The position numbers and the translations under genes are program-made. A DNA stretch of 64,000 bases from NCBI GenBank assembly GCA_016946835.1, contig JACVTC010000017.1, forward strand, positions 662,001 to 726,000, given 5' to 3'. The notes under the pieces were generated by a model that saw nothing but the letters and a program-made list of their open reading frames with translations, ran no database searches and had not been told where the DNA came from. Origin of the DNA: Neocallimastix lanati (nom. inval.) (lineage: Eukaryota; Neocallimastigomycota; Neocallimastigomycetes; Neocallimastigales; Neocallimastigaceae). Below are positions 36,892 through 49,735 of the stretch, one piece after another. Each line of letters starts with the position of its first letter. Positions within the stretch are counted from its first letter, which is position 1.

Positions 36892-36933
36892 TAAAAATTC
36901 AGTAGAAACCAAGGGGTTTCCACTGAGTTTTTA
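36892..36933. repeat. Imperfect hairpin
   Basis: AAAATTCAGTAGAAACC and GGTTTCCACTGAGTTTT pair (with two mismatches) around an AAGG loop. It marks the end of the relic above; possibly a transposon end. Confidence 0.7.
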
Positions 36934-37650
36934 TAAAACACCATGTGTATTTTAGTAAAGAAATATTTTCTCTTTTATTTTTTTTATTTTATTTCTCTTT
37001 ATTTTTTTTTTTTTTTTTTTTTTTTTTCCTACTTTTTTCTTTTTTTTTTCTCTTTAGTTTTATTATTTATTTATTACTACTTAACAGTAATAATTACTAC
37101 TCTTTTTATTATTTAATATTTTTATTTTCTTTAAATTTAAACAATAATCAATTATTTAAAATTAAAAGATTTTTAAAGAATTATTGAATTAATTTAATCA
37201 ATAATTCTTTTATTTTTTTTTCTGCTATTTTTATAAATAACAACATAATGTTTATATTTAATTTAATTAAAATTAAATATGAAATAAATATATATATAAT
37301 TTTTTATTAAAACTTGGTTATTTCGAGTTAAATACAATTTCATTTTCGAATTAATAAAATAAGTAAATTAATTACTTTTGGAATAAAAAATTATAATAAT
37401 TAACTATTTAAAATTTTATAGTAATGTTTAATTTTTAAAAGGATTTTGTAAAATAACAGCAATAAATTCTTTAATATTTAATAATTGTATTTAATTAATT
37501 TGATTTTTTTTATAATTAATAATTTATAGATGAATAGTTTTAATATCATTAATATTTCTAATTTAGAAGATAGAAAAATAATTAAAATATATAATTAATA
37601 ATTTATATTTATAATGGATTATTAATTCATTCATTATCAATTTTATATCT
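36934..37650. other. AT-rich intergenic
   Basis: T-rich block at 36960-37070 gives a meaningless poly-Phe open frame. No gene seen. Confidence 0.65.
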
Positions 37651-37654
37651 TTCT

Positions 37655-38420
37655 AGTTTTTATCCTGATTAATACTCTGGAATGACACACATAAGGTTTC
37701 TGGATAGACTCTACAACTACCTCTTGAATTTATATGGGATGATTTCATGCTCCCTGGGTATTTTTCCTTATAAATAAAATTGGTGTTTGCTCGCCATGGT
37801 AAGTATTCCTGTTACTAGACTATATAATTGCTAGTGCAGAGAGCACTTGATCTGCGAGAGAATTAATGTAGTTGTTCCTCCTTTGATGATGGTTCAAGAG
37901 ATCACTAAAAAGAAGTCTGCCGTATAAAGCGTCGTACAGGGAACGTCTTTCATATTAATCTTGCTTAGAGATAAATATGCGTAGATACATTGTCCTCCCC
38001 TTTCGTTAACCCCAAGTAATCCTTAATCCTAAGAGAGTTGGGTAAGTACTGTCACTTAATATATTTAGAAGGGAATTCCAAGCATATAGGTTCATATGCA
38101 TGTAGATAAATTCTACAAAAACAATCTTTTTAATATGTAATTACTAAGTGAGCTAGTACATATCTCTTTTGGGTTAGGTTATATTGTCCTCTTTTCAAAA
38201 GGACGTTAGAAACTGGTGAGGCACTCCGAGAAAAAGTGTACCAGTAAATTATCAGCGATAAAATGTATGTCAGAGCACTAATACTGAACACTCAATAAGG
38301 CCATCCAGTAGAAACAATATCCTCCTATACGAAAGCATATCAAAGTGTTGTGATTACCTTAATATTCCCATGAATTGAGGAGGGCTAAAGGTCGGTACAC
38401 ACTGTAAATCAAAAAAATTT
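37655..38420 (+). repeat. Dispersed repeat family B, copy 3 (longest)
   Basis: The most complete copy, about 765 bp, joining the part shared with 28450-28785 (its first ~330 bp) to the part shared with 10345-10670 and 59810-60035 (its last ~260 bp). It ends TACACACTGTAAATC then an A-run. Composition is clearly less AT-rich than neighbouring DNA. No open frame, no B-box. Best read as a non-coding or truncated retroposon. Confidence 0.8.
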
Positions 38421-39767
38421 TTTTGTTAATTCTAGTCTAAAAAAAATAAAATACAATGTATTAAAATATTGTTTTATTATGGGAAATGGTATATTAATTA
38501 TTATATATTTTTTATTTTTATTCATTTAATAATTTTGTATAAAGTACTTTTAATAATGAAATAATAACATGATTTTTGAGTTATAATTAATTATTTCATT
38601 ATTGTATATTATAAATATTATAATTTTTTTTTTTAAAATACTTAGTAATATATTAATAAATTATTAGATTTTAATTTTCATAATTATTATATTCATATAT
38701 ATTAAAATTAAAAATTTTTTTTTTAATTGATTTAAAATAGAGAAAATTTTAGAAAAATATTATAATATTCATAGGTAAAAAATTATTTTTGTTACACGAA
38801 TAATAGTTTAATATATCTAAATGTATTTTCATTACTATAATTGCCTATTTAATATAAATAAAAAAAGTTTGACTAAAATTTAAATTAATAATGAAAATAG
38901 AAAATAATATGAACAATTATAATAATAATAATTGTAATAGAATAAAAAAAAATTTCTTAACTAAAAAAATAAATAAATAATAAAAAAAAAAAAAAAACAG
39001 TAAAGAACTACCATAATTATTTGATTAAAGATCGTTTTTATAATTTTGTAACCATATTTTTGTCTATCAAAGGAAAAATTATTCATTATTTATGTTTCAA
39101 TATAGACTTTTTAATAATCAATGGTATAATTAAATTAATATTTATATATATTTAAAATTCTAATAATGATTCAAATAAGTATATACAATAAAAAGTTATA
39201 AATAACTACCAAAAAATATAGTAATTTAAACATTTGAATATTTTATACTAAATGAATTTTACATTTGTAAAAAAATTAATATATATGCATATTCAATTAT
39301 AAAAAATTTTAAATTTATTATTTAAAATATAATATTAATAATTCCCTAAATAATATTATATTTTTACATAAAATATTGTACAACAAAAGAATAAAAATTT
39401 ATTTATTTATGTAATATTTATATTGTGGAAAAAAACTTATATTTTTTTTTTTTTTATAAAAGGAAGTTAAATAAATCAATATTTTAATCCATAGTTATTA
39501 TTACTATAATTAATGCTATCATAGTAAAAATATTTATAATTATGAATAAAATATATTATTATTTTTTTTTTATTATTTTTGTTATTAATATTAATATTAA
39601 TAATAATATTATTATGTAAAAAAAAAAAGTGTGAGATAATTTTAAATTTTTTATTCATCTTATTTTTTATGTTTAAATATATAATTCTACATGTTTAATA
39701 GTGTCTGATACATCTTTAAATAATAGAATTATATTATTATAATTATAATAATTATAATAATACATGT
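38421..39767. other. AT-rich intergenic
   Basis: Downstream side of the MFI-like gene. No further coding segment seen. Confidence 0.65.
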
Positions 39768-40472
39768 TTATATTCTCAGGCTTGCTATGTTATCACTAAA
39801 TAAATTTTCAAATGATAATTCATTAGTCCATTCGTATATATTATAAAAATCATCATTTTCAATATCATCAATATTTATATCCTCTTCTATACTAATATTA
39901 TCTTCACTATATTCTGTAGAATCACTAGTTGAATCATAATTGCTTGAATTTACATCATTATCTGAGGATTCTTCCTCTATATTTTCTTTATCTATTATAT
40001 GACCCAATGGTTTGTTTATATTATCATTTTTTTAATTATTTTTTTTATCAGTATTATTATTTAAAATAATCATATTAAATAAATTAGTAATCAAATAATA
40101 TTAATTAAAATAATATATATAATAATTAAAATAATAATAATAATAATTCATTATATAATATTTTAATTTTATATTAGATCAATATATATAATATACAATT
40201 ATAGAATTTATTAATAAAAAATATGTAATATTTATATCTATACTTTTATTTTTAAAATTTATATTATTTTCGCAATTTTCAAGCTTGGCTTGCTGGTACA
40301 TTTTCTTCATTTTATTAATTCTTTTCTTATACTTTGCAATATTTGATTTTTTCTTACTAACTAAGTTTGTTTTTTTTCTATTAATTTATTGTTAAAATAA
40401 AGCAATGTATAAAATAAATATATATATATATATAATTTTAAAAGGTTTATTATAATAATTAATAATAATTTA

Positions 40473-40563
<91 letters not shown>

Positions 40564-42330
40564 TATTTAATCTTCCTTTTTTTCTTTGTTAAATATGTAT
40601 TTTATTCGACAATATATAAATAATTATTTATTTACCTTTCATTATTAATTTTATTATTAGTTTTTTTTATATTTGGGTTATCTACTTTTCTTAAAGTTGA
40701 ATTTATTACTTTTTTATTTGCTATACGATTATTTCCAGAAATAGATGAATAAAATGTTTTAGTTTTCTCATATATATTGCATATTTCCTTTTCATACATT
40801 GGAATAATTACAGCTTATATTAAAAAATATCATATATAATATTATTATTTAGAATTAATACAACTAAACATCATAATTATTATTGTTGTTATTTAAATAT
40901 TAAGTATTTACATAATGTAGATAATTCTCGCCATCCATTATTTCTTCCACCTAAATAAATTGGTTTTTTATCCAATGAATTTAAATACTAAAAAAAAAAA
41001 AAATATATAATATAAAAATTTATAAATTAGCTTGAATATTTAATATTAATTCAATTTAAATAACAAATACGATAAAATAATTTCATGAAGCTTATATTTA
41101 CTTGGATATATTCTTTCTTATTAGTTACATTATAAAGTTCTGATATATCACAACTATTATTCCATACATTGTCTTTATTAGTAATTTTTTCAAAATTTCT
41201 CTTCCCCATTAATTTATATGCATCATGATATGCCTTTACATTATATATATTTATATATTAAATTTAATATAATTTATTATTATCATATTTAGAAAAAAGT
41301 TTTGGATATAATAACACATATTTTTGATAATAATGAAAATCTTTTATTCATCATTATTATTACATTCGAAAAACAATCGATTATTTTATATCCACTGTAA
41401 TATTGTATATTTTGTCCATTACTAAAGATTTTATAATAAATATAAGGTGGAAATACTTCACCTCCAAATCTTAAAAATATTGTTATTTTAAAAAAATTTT
41501 TTTTTCAGTTATGTTATTATGTTATTATTTCTTTATTATTATATATATATATATATTAAAGTGAATATTTAAACAAAAATAAAATAAAAATAAAGAGAAT
41601 TAAATTAATATAAATAATTACCTAAATCTAATCTGAAAATTATTAATAGTATAATAAGTACAAATAAATTAATAATTAAAAAATATATATATATATATTT
41701 AAATATTTATTGTTGTTTATTGTTATTAACATTAATTATTATTGTATTAATAATAAACAAACATATAAATTGAATACCTTTCCTCGAGATAATGGATCAT
41801 TAAATAGTACTGATTCTCTTGGATTTAATTTTCTTAAAATTTCATCAGTCCATAATTTTTCCTTTAAATTATAAAATATATTTTTTATGTTATTGATGTA
41901 TATTAATATATATATATACAATTTTAAGATTTTATTAATATTAAATTAATACAATTTCATATAAAGAATTTTTTAAAATCCGAAATGTTTTTCTATTTAA
42001 ATATCTTTTCCATGCTCGAACAATAATAGCTTTTGCATAAAGTCTCAAGTCTATAAAATCTTTAATAAATTGTATTTTATAATTTTAAAAATAAATAAAC
42101 AAATAAACAAATAAAAAATAAAAAAAAAATTAAAAAAAAAGTGTGTTTATATATATATATAGTTTTAAATTTATATTCACATAATAATATATTTTTTATC
42201 ATTTATAATTATAATTACTATTTTTCCCTTTATCTATTTTTATATTATTTTCAAAATAATTAGTATTATTTGTGTTAATAGGAGTATTTGGTGGTATAAT
42301 TTCATAATCGTTAACATCATTGTAATCCAT
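39768..42330 (-). CDS. C11orf65/MFI-like IQ-motif protein, ten exons
   Basis: 384-residue protein built from ten short exons: 42330-42219, 42050-41953, 41861-41778, 41631-41621, 41469-41364, 41233-41102, 40987-40912, 40813-40636, 40377-40244 and 39991-39768. Every junction keeps frame with GT/AG sites. Residues ~44-57 (AIIVRAWKRYLNRK) form an IQ-like calmodulin-binding motif. Then LNPRESVLFNDPLSRGK, IRFRFGG, FPPYIYYKIF and NNGWREL match the conserved core I recall of the animal C11orf65 (mitochondrial fission inhibitor, MFI) family, found widely in ciliated eukaryotes. The C-terminus is Lys/Asn-rich and then acidic. Exon 4 is an 11-nt micro-exon coding most of IRFR. The molecular role is poorly known; a ciliary or mitochondrial function is inferred only. 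The start is the ATG just upstream of the first splice donor in frame. Confidence 0.8.
40472..40562. repeat. ATA triplet microsatellite inside an intron
   Basis: About 30 pure AAT/ATA units within the intron between exons 8 and 9 of the MFI-like gene (intron 40635-40378). Confidence 0.9.
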
Positions 42331-42640
42331 TTTAGTTTAACTGTTAAATTTCTTCTATTCTCTTACTTTAATAACCATGATTTTAATAGCAATAAAAAAA
42401 TAATATTTTTATATAAATATTAAATATTAAATATTAAATATTAAATATTAAAAATAATAATTATAAAAATACATAATTTTATAAAAAATTTTCTCCTATA
42501 AAATTCCTTAAAAAAATTATTAATTTATTAAATTAAAAAGATTATATTCATTAAATAAATTTAAATTGGATAAATAAACTCTAATAATATAAGATTAAGA
42601 TAATCATCATAATTTATGATAATTTTTTTTTTCTTTTTAT
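42331..42640. other. AT-rich intergenic
   Basis: TTAAATA tandem at 42418-42450; no gene. Confidence 0.6.
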
Positions 42641-42644
42641 TTTT

Positions 42645-44290
42645 TTAGATTAGGAATAAACTTTATTTAATAATATTTATTAAAAAAATTCATGAAAATA
42701 AAATACATGAAATTTTTTATATTAATATTAAATAACTACATTATGACCTCTAATTTTTCCCAATCATGTGTATAAAAATTATCAGAATTTTTTCTTTGCT
42801 TTAAAGTTTCGACTTTGACGATTTTGACAACAGTAGGTCTAATAGTATTCAAATTGATCATAGTATAAAAATCACTAATCACACCTTTTTTTTTTAATCC
42901 AATCTTTAAGATTTGTGGATATTTTAGTAAAAGACGTTAAATAAAATTTTTTAAATCAAATTTAAACATCCTATATATAATTGATATAATCGAAGGAGTA
43001 CTTGAATAATGAATATTTTCCTAGTAAAACTTCGGTATTTCTCCAAAGAAGTTTATTATTCTTTTTGCGTATTGCTAATCTATATGCATTTTGCGTCCAT
43101 GAATAATGAGAAGTTGTTGGTATATTTTTTAGCAAAATGGGAAATAATACAAGACTCTTTTCTATTTTTTAAAACATAAAATTATTGCCTCAACACAAAA
43201 ACTAGCTATGGGTGGTATAAATGGTTCCTTAGACATATTATGAATAGTACTATTGGAGGTTTTATTTTTAAACCCAAAGCTCAAAAACAAACCTCGTTTA
43301 AATGCATATTGGGTTTTTTTAGTGTTCTTTTTATTTGATCCTAATGATGATGCATAATAAAGAACTGAATTAAGAACAAAGGAGATTAGAATATGAGTTT
43401 TAACCATATAATTTATTTTACTTTTCATCTTAGCAATAATAAGCTTTTTTGAAGTCAAAAAAAAAACAAGAAAAGTTAATTGATTATTAAATTTCCTTCT
43501 TTGGCAAAATTTCAAAAATGGAGACAAATAAACTAATACATTTTTCTTTATTTCTAAAACTAAACTGATCTGGTCTAATATACCGATATAAATTTCGATT
43601 AAATGACCTATTTTATCTTTAATGTACCCAGGTGATTGAGGAAGAGAGAAAAAAGGTTTAGAGATTTTCTATAATTCAGACCAATCATGTTGAGTATCAT
43701 TTTTTAAGATACGAATGTATCTTAAAAATGATGCCAATAGAATAAATCAATTTTAAATCGAATTATCCTAATATTCCTCTTAATATTAATGATATAATCA
43801 TAAAGGACCTTTTATTCTTTAGAAAGATCACAGAGTTCTCAAAATTAAATAAATCCCTTTTAAATTTGAAATTTTTAATCCTTTTATAAAATAAATGCTT
43901 TTCATGATATAAGTTTCAAATGTAAGCACGGCAATGGAATGCTGAATCTTGTAGACTTTTATGAACTCTTGCTTGAATTTCATCACCTACTTCATTGACT
44001 GTAAACAAGAAGTTTCTTTACCATTGCGTTAGAGTCCAGATTATCATTATATTTAAATTCATCCTGTAAACATGTGAATTTATTAAGAGAGATAACTGCT
44101 TCTTGTTTATCCTTACAAATTCTACTAGACCCATTAATTCTTTTACCATGAGGTGGGTAGTAAAACCATCAGAAGATTCTATTTTTAACACTAAAGAGTA
44201 AGTGGTAAATAATCAGAGATATCATTACAAAGAGTTGCATACAAAAGTAATATTTATATAATCTTTTTATTTATAGTTAACAACTTTAAA
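42645..44290 (-). mobile_element. Decayed LINE, copy 2, with internal deletions
   Basis: The reverse complement aligns with 19970-22760. It keeps GSSRICKD (near 44115), NQLTFLVFFLTSKK and the C-terminal SNKKNT / GFKNKTSNSTIHNMS segments, in the longest frame at 43162-43527. Compared with copy 1 it lacks roughly 20.55-21.03 kb and the block from the T-run to the LELIIVKMNSK motif, so the RQGCPLS and FADD motifs are missing. The element ends with DWEKLE and a 3' tail near 42650. At the place where copy 1 carries the SINE, this copy is uninterrupted (GAGTCTTGTATTATTTCCC, reverse complement of about 43137-43155). Confidence 0.85.
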
Positions 44291-44532
44291 ATCAATACAA
44301 GAATTCTTTCCATAATTACATTTACTATTAATCACAAATCATAATTAGAATAATTAAAAAGAAAAAAAAAATTAATAATAATAATAAAAATAAATAAATT
44401 AATTAATTAAATAATAAAACACAACAAAAAATAATATAAACTTTATTATAAATTAATATAATATATAACATAATATATAATAATCATAAACCTTCATTAG
44501 TAAAATTATAAGGAAAATATATATATATATTA

Positions 44533-44560
<28 letters not shown>
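44291..44560. other. AT-rich intergenic with T-run
   Basis: No gene; ends in a T-run of about 38 that is the poly-A tail of the family C element on the minus strand. Confidence 0.6.
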
Positions 44561-44564
<4 letters not shown>

Positions 44565-44573
<9 letters not shown>

Positions 44574-44820
44574 CAGGGAAGAGAATACACTTCCATAACT
44601 TTATTAATTTTATTTTAAAAAATACATGTAGGTGAAAAGTACATTTGAAATTAAAAATAAAAATTTTAAAAATTAAAAAAATAAAAAAGCTCAAAAATAC
44701 TATGTATTTCGGCAAGTTGTACTATGCGGGAATTTTTCCCTTCCTAACAAATAAAAAAGAAATAAAACCTAGAAGTAACATCTTTAAAATAGATAGTGTG
44801 GTGTCCACATATATTAAAAT
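44565..44820 (-). repeat. Repeat family C, copy 2 (retroposon 3' end)
   Basis: The reverse complement ends CACCTACATGTATTTTTT, AATAAAGTTATGG, AAGTGTATTCTCTTCC, CTGTCT and about 38 A. The same order is seen at 61760-61862. The upstream ~170 bp are less AT-rich and probably belong to the element. A plus-strand open frame across it (44645-44827) is not credible. Confidence 0.7.
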
Positions 44821-45432
44821 AAATTAAATATAAATTAAATATATAAATAATCATTAAAAAATTTAAAGACTTTTTTAATTTTCTAATATTAAAATTTTAT
44901 TATAAAAAAAATTTTTATTTATTTAGTTTACTTTTTTTTTAATTATTTATTTTTATTTTTTTATTATTATTGTTTTTTTTATTATTATAATTATTATTTT
45001 ATTTTATTGATTATTTTTAGATTTATTATATTTTGATTATTTTGTTTTGATTTATTTTATAATTATTTTAATTTTCTTTTTTATAAGTATTTAATTTATT
45101 TAAATTTGTATATATAAAGAAATAAAAAATCTAAAAAAAAAAAAAAAGAAATTTTATAATATTTATTCTTTCTTTTGCATATATATTTTTTGTTTTGTTT
45201 TGTTTTTTATGTTTAAAAAGATTTCAAATATCTATAATTATTATATTTTAATAACTTAGTTTATTAAATAATATATATAAGAAATAGAAAAAAAAAAAAT
45301 AAAAGATTGTTAATATATCTAATTTTTATAGTTATATTATTTGTATTTTTTTCTTTCAATTTCTTTATATAATTTTTTTATATTTAATATATTTATTTTA
45401 TTCTAAAAAAAAAAAAATTGTTTTTTATCAAT
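44821..45432. other. AT-rich intergenic, septin 3' side
   Basis: No gene recognised. Confidence 0.65.
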
Positions 45433-47500
45433 TTAATTGTTGAGGTTATCTTGTGATGATAATTTAGCTTCTAAGTTTTTAAGAGCTTCTTCTTTAGCAA
45501 GTAATTCGTTTTGTCTAGCAGTAAGTTCAGCTCTAACCTTAAGTTCTCTTTCACGAAGTCTTTCCTCTTCCCTTCTAAGCTGTTCTTCCTTTAATCTATT
45601 TTCTGGAAGATCACTATTAATAGTTACAAAATAAAAAAATAAAAAAAAACAAAAAATAAAAAAAAAAAAAAGCAATAATAAAAATATTTTTAGTTTATAT
45701 CACATTATAAGATTTATAATCTTTTAATTCAAATAATAAAAAAAACAAAATAAAAAATAAAAATGATAAAAAATTATATATACCTATCTAAATCAACGAC
45801 ACCTTCACGACTAAGCTTTTCGGTACGGTATTGTTCATAAAGAATATCATGAGTAATTTCCTTCAAATCTTGAAGATGAGAACTTATTTATTTTGTATAA
45901 AGCATATATATAATAATTAGTATATATATAACTTATTATATACATATAATAAGCTTAATTTACCTTAATAACATATATCTTAATTTAGAGAAATCACAGT
46001 GCTTAACATTATCAACTTAATAATAATATTAAATAAATAATTAATTAATTAATATAATTTCATTAAAACATTAATAAAAAAAAAAAATTCATTTTCAATT
46101 ATACCTTCAACAACACCCCATGGATATTGACGGCATCTAACTCTACGACCGTTTACTATAACTTCTTCTTCACTACCAACTACAGCAAATGGTAATAATG
46201 CCTATTTTATATAATAATAGTAATAATAAAATATTATTTTAATAATTTAATAATTTAATAAATATATATATATATATATATTAAAAAAATATTACTCTAA
46301 GTTCATTGTTTTCTTCAATAGTTTCATCATCATCAATTTCATCATCATATGGGAAATTATAGATTGGAATCTTATAATATTCAATATCTTCCATAACCTT
46401 TAAAATTTATTATTAAATAATTTGTAATAATTAATATAATTTATTCATTCTTATTGTTTTATTTTTAAACTATTAATTATAAAATATTTACTCTTTTCTT
46501 GAAATCAACTAATTCAGCTGGTGAAAGTGAATCTGCTTTAGCAATAACTGGAATAACATTAACACGAGAACCTAAACGTCTCATAAATTCAATATCTAAT
46601 TCACGAAGGCTGATAAAAATAATAATAAAATGTTATTAATAGTCTAATCTACAACCAAATTTTGACATTAATAAAAATTTTCATTTAATTAACAATTTAT
46701 TTTAAAATATTTACGCATGACCAGTTGGTGGAATAAAGTATAAGCAGGCATGAACACGTTCATCCTTTTTAAATTAATAAAATTATAATACATCATATAT
46801 TTTGCTTAATATATAATTTCTCTTTTAACAAATTATATTATTTTTTTATATCTATTTACTTGATGTTTTGGATTACGTCTAATTCTTGATTCTTCGGATA
46901 AAACATAATCATATTTAGCTTCAATATAATTTAAGATATCATTAAAACTAATATATATATTAAAATATATAAAAAAATTATTAATAATAATAAATTTCAC
47001 TTTTTAACATACACAATTAATATCTAATTTATTAAAATAATAATTTATTACCATCTTTCATTGTTAATATTATCACCAAAACCTGGAGTATCTACAATAG
47101 TTAAAGATAATTTAATACCATCTTCCTCTAAATCAACTGTAACTGGAGTAATTTCGACAGTTTTTTCAACAGCAGCTTGTTCTGGGTTAGAATAATCTTT
47201 TTTTTCAAAAACGTTGGATTCACATAAAGTGTTAATGAATGTAGACTTACCAAGACCGGAAGCACCTTTTATTATTTAACATGAATGTAACATTAGTATT
47301 TCAAAATTTATTTAAAAAAAATCTTATAAATTATATAAAATATTTATGAAACATACCAACGCTCAAAATGGTAAAATTTAAACCCTTTTTAACATTCTTT
47401 CGTCTGATAATGGCCTTAATAGTATATAAATAATAATATATCACATAAGTATTTACTAATATAAATATAAATTACTTTTGCATTTCTAAAAACTTACCAT
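45433..47500 (-). CDS. Septin, eleven exons
   Basis: 353-residue septin GTPase, subunit of the filaments that organise septa, buds or hyphal growth. Exons: 47500-47498 (ATG only), 47414-47357, 47265-47052, 46947-46860, 46764-46715, 46609-46492, 46397-46296, 46201-46105, 46015-45964, 45882-45784 and 45613-45433; all phases match. Motifs: P-loop GASGLGKST at residues 21-29, G3 DTPG at 79-82, G4 AKAD at 161-164, and the septin unique element region [17 protein letters not shown]. The C-terminal ~60 residues ([20 protein letters not shown] onward) form a coiled coil, placing it with coiled-coil septins (Cdc3/Cdc11/Cdc12 type); which one I cannot say. The first intron falls directly after the start codon. 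Confidence 0.92.
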
Positions 47501-49540
47501 TCTATATATTTTATTAAATATATTTTTCTTATAAAAAAATTGATATTGACAAACTAAATAGGAATTAATATAAATTACTGAATATTATTTATTTATTTAT
47601 TTATGAAATAAGTTTCAAAATATTTTTATTTTGAATATATTATTTTAGATTTAGATAAATTTATCCAGTTTGTTTATTGTTATAATAAAATCCCAATATA
47701 AATTTTATGTATTTATTAAATATTTTTAATTTATAATTTATTATTATTTATTATTAGTAGAATTAAAAATAATATATGAATGTATATAATTAGTATTTTT
47801 ATTAAGTAAAATAGAAATACTTATTTATTTAATAAATTATTATCAAATTCTATAATATAAATAGATAAAAAAAATAAAAAAAATAAAAAAAATAAAAAAA
47901 AACAATAAAAATAAAAATTGAAGAAATCAAATTTGTTTATTTATTTGTTTATTTTGTAAATAATATTTAGTATTTTGATTTTAAATTTAATTTACTTTCT
48001 TCTAAATTTTATTGAACTAAAAATAAAAAAATATTTAAATTTATCATTATAGTATGTGTCTGATAATTATATTTTTAATTTTTTTTTTTTTTTTTTTTTT
48101 TGTTTTTTTTTGTTTTTGTTTTTGTTTTTGTTTTTGTTTTTGTTTTTTTGTTTTGTTTTAAAAAAATATTTATATAAACAAAAGATTAGATGAATATAAA
48201 TATACTTTATTTACTATTTTGTTTTTCTAATTGTTTTAAAAAATTTTAGTTTTATTTAAAAAATATTATATCCAATGCAGCATATAATATAATTTCAATA
48301 GTTCTTCTTTAAAAATATCGATAAATATTTTATAAATTTTAATTATCGCCTTACAGTTTACTTCCTAATTAGAATTAGTAATAATAAATATTGATTAATA
48401 TTTTTGTTATTATTATAAGGAAGAAATTATAAATAATTTTAAAAAAAAAATAAATATAGATATTTTGATTATTAATTTTTTAAAATTTTATTTACTATTA
48501 TTATTTAATATTTTATTATATTATTAATATAGATTCTCATTATAAATATTATTAATATTTGATTTATTTATTATATATTATATTATAATCAATATATTAT
48601 TTTTGATTAACTTAATTAAAATTGTTTATATATACTAATATTAAATAGAAATGTATTATATATACATTACATATAATACATAAATATTATGTATTGAATT
48701 ATTTATTATACAAAACATTTAAAACAAAAATATAATAAAATTTAATCAAATTATATTAAAAAAAAAAAAGCTTTTAACGCCTTAAAAAAATATTAAATAG
48801 ATAAAGTATAAACACCATTAAAAACGTTTTTAATGTTAAAGCTTTAATTATTGAAGTTAGTATATAATAATAATATATACAGATGTATAAGATAAAATAA
48901 AAATTAAAATATTTATATATAATATAATAAATTCTATTCAGTTTAAAAAATATTCTTTAATTATTTTAATAATGTTCATTTCATCATAATAAAGAATTTA
49001 ACAATAATATGAATAAAATTTTATTTTTACATATTTTTTATTTTATTATTAATTTACAAAAGTTGGTAATTTTACTATTTGATATTAATATTAAAAGTGG
49101 CTTGTTCTTTATTTATGAAATTAATAGAAAATAAATTATACAACATAAATAATAAATTATAAAAGTTAAATAAAAGTAATAAGCAAATTACTATTTTTGT
49201 TGTATATATTTTTTATTTTTATTTAATAATTATTTTAATGTTACACGGATTTTTTAATACGAAATAAGCCAATAGACGCCACAATTTTGTACTACTAGGC
49301 CAATCATCCTTTAGACTTTCTTTGTTATATATATGCTATATATAATAAATATTATCTAATATGAGTTAAATTATAAATTGTATAAATTGTATACATTTTT
49401 AATAATTTTCTATTTTTTATGAAAACTATTAATTTTTGTTTTAAATAAAAAAAATAAAATAATAAATATCTATATTTTAATGGATAATTTATACATTATT
49501 AAAAATTATTATAATAAAAAAAAATTAATATAGAATTAAC
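47501..49540. other. AT-rich intergenic
   Basis: No gene. TTTTTG repeat at about 48100-48150. A short pocket at 49240-49320 is less AT-biased and on the minus strand reads DDWPSSTKLWRLLAYF, possibly more of the gypsy relic that follows. Confidence 0.6.
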
Positions 49541-49544
49541 AATT

Positions 49545-49735
49545 GTAAAATAGAATTTAAGATTAAATTAAAAATAAAATTTAAAATAAATTTAAATAAA
49601 TTTAACGAACACTTAAACTTTGATTGTTTTCAATTTATATTGAATTTAGTTAGAAATATAGAGTTTATTAATTTTTTATTTTTTAATTAAAAATAATAAC
49701 TCTTGAATTATTCTAAAAGCATTCTATTAATGTCT
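49545..49735. repeat. Direct repeat flanking gypsy relic, left
   Basis: Matches 52030-52215 in the same orientation; shared blocks include AAAATAGAATTTAAGAT, ATTGAATTTAGTTA, GTTTATTAAT and AATAA.TCTT. Diverged, AT-rich. Confidence 0.65.

Noticed and set aside
45437-45634. Plus-strand Ser/Leu-rich open frame
   Set aside because: Antisense of the septin coiled-coil exon.
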